Virus record (IMG/VR): IMGVR_UViG_3300042889_001144
Coordinates: 1 to 34,783 of that record
DNA: 34,783 nucleotides
From: a virus
Direction: 5' to 3' (one strand)
This document shows, piece by piece, positions 32,211 through 34,783 of the stretch. How positions within the stretch are numbered: the stretch's first letter is position 1; each line of letters starts with the position of its first letter. A program made the translations under genes and the position numbers. Below the pieces are notes generated by a model, which was given only the letters and a program-made list of their open reading frames with translations, had not been told where the DNA came from and did no database searches.

Positions 32211-32699
32211 ATGGCAGATTTACTAATGAAAATGCCGGTTCCTTACGAACCGAAAAGACAGAACCGATTTATTGTAAGATTCCCATCTTCTTTGGGTATC
32301 AATGAATGGTATGTAACATCAGCGGCTAGACCATCCGCAAAAATCAACGCGACTGAAATTCCTTTTTTAAATACTTCAACATATGTTGCGGGTAAATTTA
32401 GTTGGGATACTATGAGGGTAACATTTAAAGATCCGATTGGTCCATCAGCGTCACAAGCGTTAATGGAATGGTTCCGTTTACACGCTGAATCAGTTACTGG
32501 TCGTATGGGATATGCTGCCGGTTATAAAAAAGACATCGAACTTGAAATGTTAGACCCAACGGGAGTTGTTGTTGAAAAATGGATTCTTCAAGGAACATTT
32601 ATTCAAGACATCAACTTTGGTGAATTAGACTATTCAAGAGATGAAATTGCAACTATCCAATGTACTTTACGTATGGATAGATGTATACTTGTATTCTAA
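32211..32699 (+). CDS. 19: Tail tube protein (T4 gp19-like)
   Basis: This 162-residue protein is the size of T4 gp19 (163 aa). It has the family's pattern: NRFIVRFPSSLGINEWYVTS, a beta-rich core (YVAGKFSWDTMRVTFKDPI), MEWFRLHAESVTGRMGYAAG, and the C-terminal strands WILQGTFIQDINFGELDYSR. It forms the inner hexameric tube that the sheath encloses. Its place directly after the sheath is the usual order of contractile-tail phages. It has its own late box and is followed by a terminator. Confidence 0.93.
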   Translation: MADLLMKMPVPYEPKRQNRFIVRFPSSLGINEWYVTSAARPSAKINATEIPFLNTSTYVAGKFSWDTMRVTFKDPIGPSASQALMEWFRLHAESVTGRMGYAAGYKKDIELEMLDPTGVVVEKWILQGTFIQDINFGELDYSRDEIATIQCTLRMDRCILVF

Positions 32700-32720
32700 T
32701 ATTATACTTTTTCATATATT

Positions 32721-32755
32721 AAACCGATATACCAGAAATGGGTATCGGTTTTTTT
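32721..32755 (+). terminator. Rho-independent terminator after the tube gene
   Basis: AAACCGATA (32721-32729) pairs with TATCGGTTT (about 32743-32751) with an inner CC/GG pair, then a T run to 32755. The downstream gene's first possible ATG (32738) lies in this hairpin, so its true start is later. Confidence 0.85.
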
Positions 32756-32800
32756 ATGTTTAAAACTTTACTTTACGATAGTTATAGATTAAATTGTACT

Positions 32801-33550
32801 ATGGAAGAATTAAGAATTGACCCAAGAATCGCATATGATGTTGTGGAGTTACCAAGTAGAGGTATCCATTATCAAAATGGTAAGAAATCACTAAGAATAG
32901 CTTACCTAACTGCCGCGGATGAAAATATATTAGCATCCCCAAATTTAATACAGACAAATGCTATAGTTAATGAACTATTAAAAAGAAAAGTATTAGACAA
33001 AGACTTATCAACCGAAGATTTGGTTGAAGAAGATAAGGAGGCTATTTTAATATTTTTAAGAAATACCGCATTTGGTTCAGAATATAAAGTTACATTAACC
33101 GACCCAAAAACAAACGAAGATTTTGAGGTTCAAATAGATTTAAGTAGTTTAGATTTTAAACCATTTACATTAGTTGCAGATTCTAACGGAGAATATTCAT
33201 ATTTTATGAATAAATCCAAAGTAGACGTAACATTTAAGTTTTTAACCCAAAAACAAGAAAACGACATAAAAGAAATTGCAAAGAGTTGGAATGGTAATGG
33301 AATAGCTCCAATTATTACAAAACAACTCGAAGGTATGATTAAATCCGTGGCTGGAGTTAATGACCCAATGAACACAAGAAATTTCATTGAGAATATGCCG
33401 ATTAAAGATTCACAAGATTTTAGAAAATACGTATCTGACAATAAGCCAGGAATTGACCTAACACAAACAGCAAATACCCCATCAGGAGAAGAGATCCAAT
33501 TTAGAATTGGGTTTGGGGTTGACTTTTTTCGCCCTTTCTACGGAATATAA
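32801..33550 (+). CDS. T4-type baseplate hub/tail-chaperone-like protein (gp26 family)
   Basis: The protein has 249 residues from the ATG at 32801; an earlier ATG at 32738 lies within the terminator hairpin and is not used here. The opening DPRIAYDVVELPSRGIHYQN with LTAADENILASPNLIQTNAI and EAILIFLRNTAFGSEYKVTL matches the T4 baseplate protein family (Pfam PF12322, gp26-like). The usual Cys pairs of some members are absent. The C-terminus has PSGEEIQFRIGFGVDFF then RPFYGI. A frame just past this point codes for a conserved-looking continuation, so the visible C-terminus may not be the only one. It precedes the tape measure gene, the position of a tail assembly chaperone. Confidence 0.7.
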   Translation: MEELRIDPRIAYDVVELPSRGIHYQNGKKSLRIAYLTAADENILASPNLIQTNAIVNELLKRKVLDKDLSTEDLVEEDKEAILIFLRNTAFGSEYKVTLTDPKTNEDFEVQIDLSSLDFKPFTLVADSNGEYSYFMNKSKVDVTFKFLTQKQENDIKEIAKSWNGNGIAPIITKQLEGMIKSVAGVNDPMNTRNFIENMPIKDSQDFRKYVSDNKPGIDLTQTANTPSGEEIQFRIGFGVDFFRPFYGI

Positions 33551-33680
33551 GAAAAATCAATTATCGGAAATTCACTACCTAATCAGGAAAGGATTCTCAT
33601 ATGGAGACATTTTAACTATGCCTGTCTATATCAGACGATATTATATTGGTTATATAATGGAGTTGGAAAACACACAATAA
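33519..33680 (+). CDS. Second frame after the gp26-like gene: likely +1 frameshift extension
   Basis: In the +1 frame overlapping the end of the gp26-like gene, an open stretch runs FFALSTEYKKNQLSEIHY then LIRKGFSYGDILTMPVYI and RRYYIGYIMELENTQ. The MPVxxRRxYI pattern is typical of C-termini of phage tail assembly chaperones. There is no convincing ATG before the conserved part (TTG at 33519 is possible; the ATG at residue 34 is too late). The six-T run at 33524-33529 followed by C would let ribosomes shift +1 (or -2) and join the two parts. A separate gene with a TTG start is the alternative. Sequence after it is the late box of the tape measure gene. Confidence 0.55.
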   Translation: MTFFALSTEYKKNQLSEIHYLIRKGFSYGDILTMPVYIRRYYIGYIMELENTQ

Positions 33681-33682
33681 CC

Positions 33683-33690
33683 TATTTATA
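33683..33690 (+). promoter_or_regulatory. Late-type promoter box TATTTATA for tape measure
   Basis: ccTATTTATAtgt is followed at once by ATG (33694). The spacer is 3 nt. Confidence 0.55.
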
Positions 33691-33693
33691 TGT

Positions 33694-34783
33694 ATGGCAG
33701 ATTTAATCAAACTTGCTAAGCAAGGTAATATAACTCAATTTGAAAAAGAGTGGGCTAAAGAGCATAACGCTACTTTAACAAAATCAGGTGCGTTTGCAGA
33801 TTCAGAAGATGGAAACGCTTGTACTAGAGATTATAATAGATACCGAAAAATGGATGATGGAGGTGGTGGAACAAGAGGTGCAAAATCAATCATGGAAGCC
33901 GCAACAAGTATTCTAAAAGGACAAGAAGGTGGTGGATCATATAAAGATATTAAGGACTCGGTTAATTCATCACAGCTCATGGACGTAGTCTCCAAAGATG
34001 GAAAAATTTTACCCGCAGACCAAATTGCACAAAATGTATTTAAGGAAGGATTAAACCAGATTGGTGATGAATATAACAACCAAAGAAAGTTATTAGAGGA
34101 CATTAATACTAAAACTGGTTTAACGGGTAAACTATCAAAAGATTTTAGGGAAGAAATATCAAACGCAGGACCAAGATTAGCTCAATTGGGTATTTCTTTT
34201 GACACATTAGCAACGGTCGCACAAGGTTTAGTTGAAAAATCTGGTAAATTTAATTTAATAAATCAACAATCATTTGAACAGGCGGCAGTGGTTGGTCAAG
34301 CATACCTTGGTTCAATGGAAGCATTAACCAACATGTTACCTGATTTTGAAAAAGTGGGTATTGGTGCAAAAGGTACATTTGACGCAGTTGAAAAGGCGGG
34401 AAAAAGCTCACTAACTTTAGGACTAAATTCACAAAGAGTTTCAAAAGATTTAGCAACAAATATAGGTAAGTTAAACGAATACGGATTCCAAAAAGGAGTT
34501 GAAGGTTTAGCTAGAATGGTTCAAAAATCTATTGAATTTAGATTAAGTATGGATGCGGTTTCACAAGTTGCCGAAAAAGTATTTAGTCCAGAAAGTGCAT
34601 TAGAGTTATCTGCTAACTTACAAGTACTAGGTGGTGCAATTGGAGATTTCAATGATCCACTTAAATTAATGTATATGGCAACGAATAATGTTGAAGGATT
34701 ACAAGATTCAATTATTAATGCTGCAAGTAGTTTAGCCACATACAACCAAGAACAAGGAAGATTTGAAGTTACAGGTGTTAACT
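33694..34783 (+). CDS. Tail tape measure protein, N-terminal part
   Basis: The frame opens at 33694 (MADLIKLAKQGNITQFEKEW) and is still open at the window end after about 363 residues; it is partial. The sequence is helical and Gln/Ala/Lys-rich with spaced hydrophobic residues (SIMEAATSILKGQEGGGSYK; LSANLQVLGGAIGDFNDPLK; LMYMATNNVEGLQDSIINAA), in the style of tape measure N-termini. Its place after tube and chaperone-type genes fits the standard tail order, where tape measure length sets tail length. It starts 3 nt after a TATTTATA box. Minus-strand frames here are shadows. Confidence 0.8.
   Translation, partial: MADLIKLAKQGNITQFEKEWAKEHNATLTKSGAFADSEDGNACTRDYNRYRKMDDGGGGTRGAKSIMEAATSILKGQEGGGSYKDIKDSVNSSQLMDVVSKDGKILPADQIAQNVFKEGLNQIGDEYNNQRKLLEDINTKTGLTGKLSKDFREEISNAGPRLAQLGISFDTLATVAQGLVEKSGKFNLINQQSFEQAAVVGQAYLGSMEALTNMLPDFEKVGIGAKGTFDAVEKAGKSSLTLGLNSQRVSKDLATNIGKLNEYGFQKGVEGLARMVQKSIEFRLSMDAVSQVAEKVFSPESALELSANLQVLGGAIGDFNDPLKLMYMATNNVEGLQDSIINAASSLATYNQEQGRFEVTGVN

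Noticed and set aside
32738-32800. Upstream ATG of the gp26-like gene
   Set aside because: It lies in the terminator hairpin of the tube gene, and the family's conserved start begins at the ATG at 32801.
33831-34745. Minus-strand frames in the last kilobase
   Set aside because: They lie antisense to the open tape measure frame and show no domain or promoter.

Overview
The window is a 34.8-kb piece of a tailed, contractile phage of the T4-like (gp23 capsid, gp18 sheath, gp19 tube, gp43 polymerase, gp55-type sigma) supergroup. It is AT-rich and densely packed, with almost no intergenic DNA and no rRNA or tRNA genes that I could see. The host is most likely a member of the Bacteroidetes/Flavobacteriia. 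The reasons are promoter sequences of the Bacteroidetes type (TTTG, about 19-20 nt, then TAnnTTTG), starts without Shine-Dalgarno sequences, and an adhesin ending in a FISUMP-type domain common in Bacteroidetes/Fibrobacteres. The host assignment is inference.

Layout. 1-1547 (+): end of the major capsid gene with a terminator, then a SAP-like small protein and dCMP deaminase. 1548-18086 (-): a long leftward block. It holds capsid/virion-associated proteins, baseplate-type proteins (one with a gp5/Vgr-like OB fold), a gp55-like late sigma factor, two glycosyltransferases, an acidic protein, a HAD-like protein, PhoH, dUTPase, two small proteins, a third glycosyltransferase and a second cluster of virion-type proteins. 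18119-23864 (+): a fibre/adhesin with a Thr-Pro stalk, an Ig-like small virion protein and family B DNA polymerase. 23861-26955 (-): a neck-type protein and an SNF2 helicase, with a small (+) gene between them. 27004-34783 (+): two neck/tail-completion-type proteins, tail sheath, tail tube, a T4 baseplate/tail-chaperone-like protein, a probable frameshifted extension, and the start of the tape measure gene, which runs off the window.

Regulation is the most interesting part. Thirteen genes, twelve of them virion-type, carry TATTTATA or TATTTATT just upstream in the gene's own direction and without a -33 box. Six genes, mostly replication or nucleotide genes, carry TATATTT(G/A/T), usually with a TTTG/TTTA box 19-20 nt upstream. 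I read these as late (gp55-like sigma) and early (host sigma) promoter classes. In both classes the box often lies only 3-5 nt before the ATG, which implies leaderless mRNAs.

The genes form two functional sets: nucleotide and DNA metabolism (dCMP deaminase, dUTPase, polymerase, SNF2 helicase, PhoH), and virion assembly (capsid, neck, sheath, tube, tape measure, baseplate, fibre). The glycosyltransferases may decorate virions, DNA or host surface. I did not find a defence island, CRISPR array, integrase or insertion sequence.
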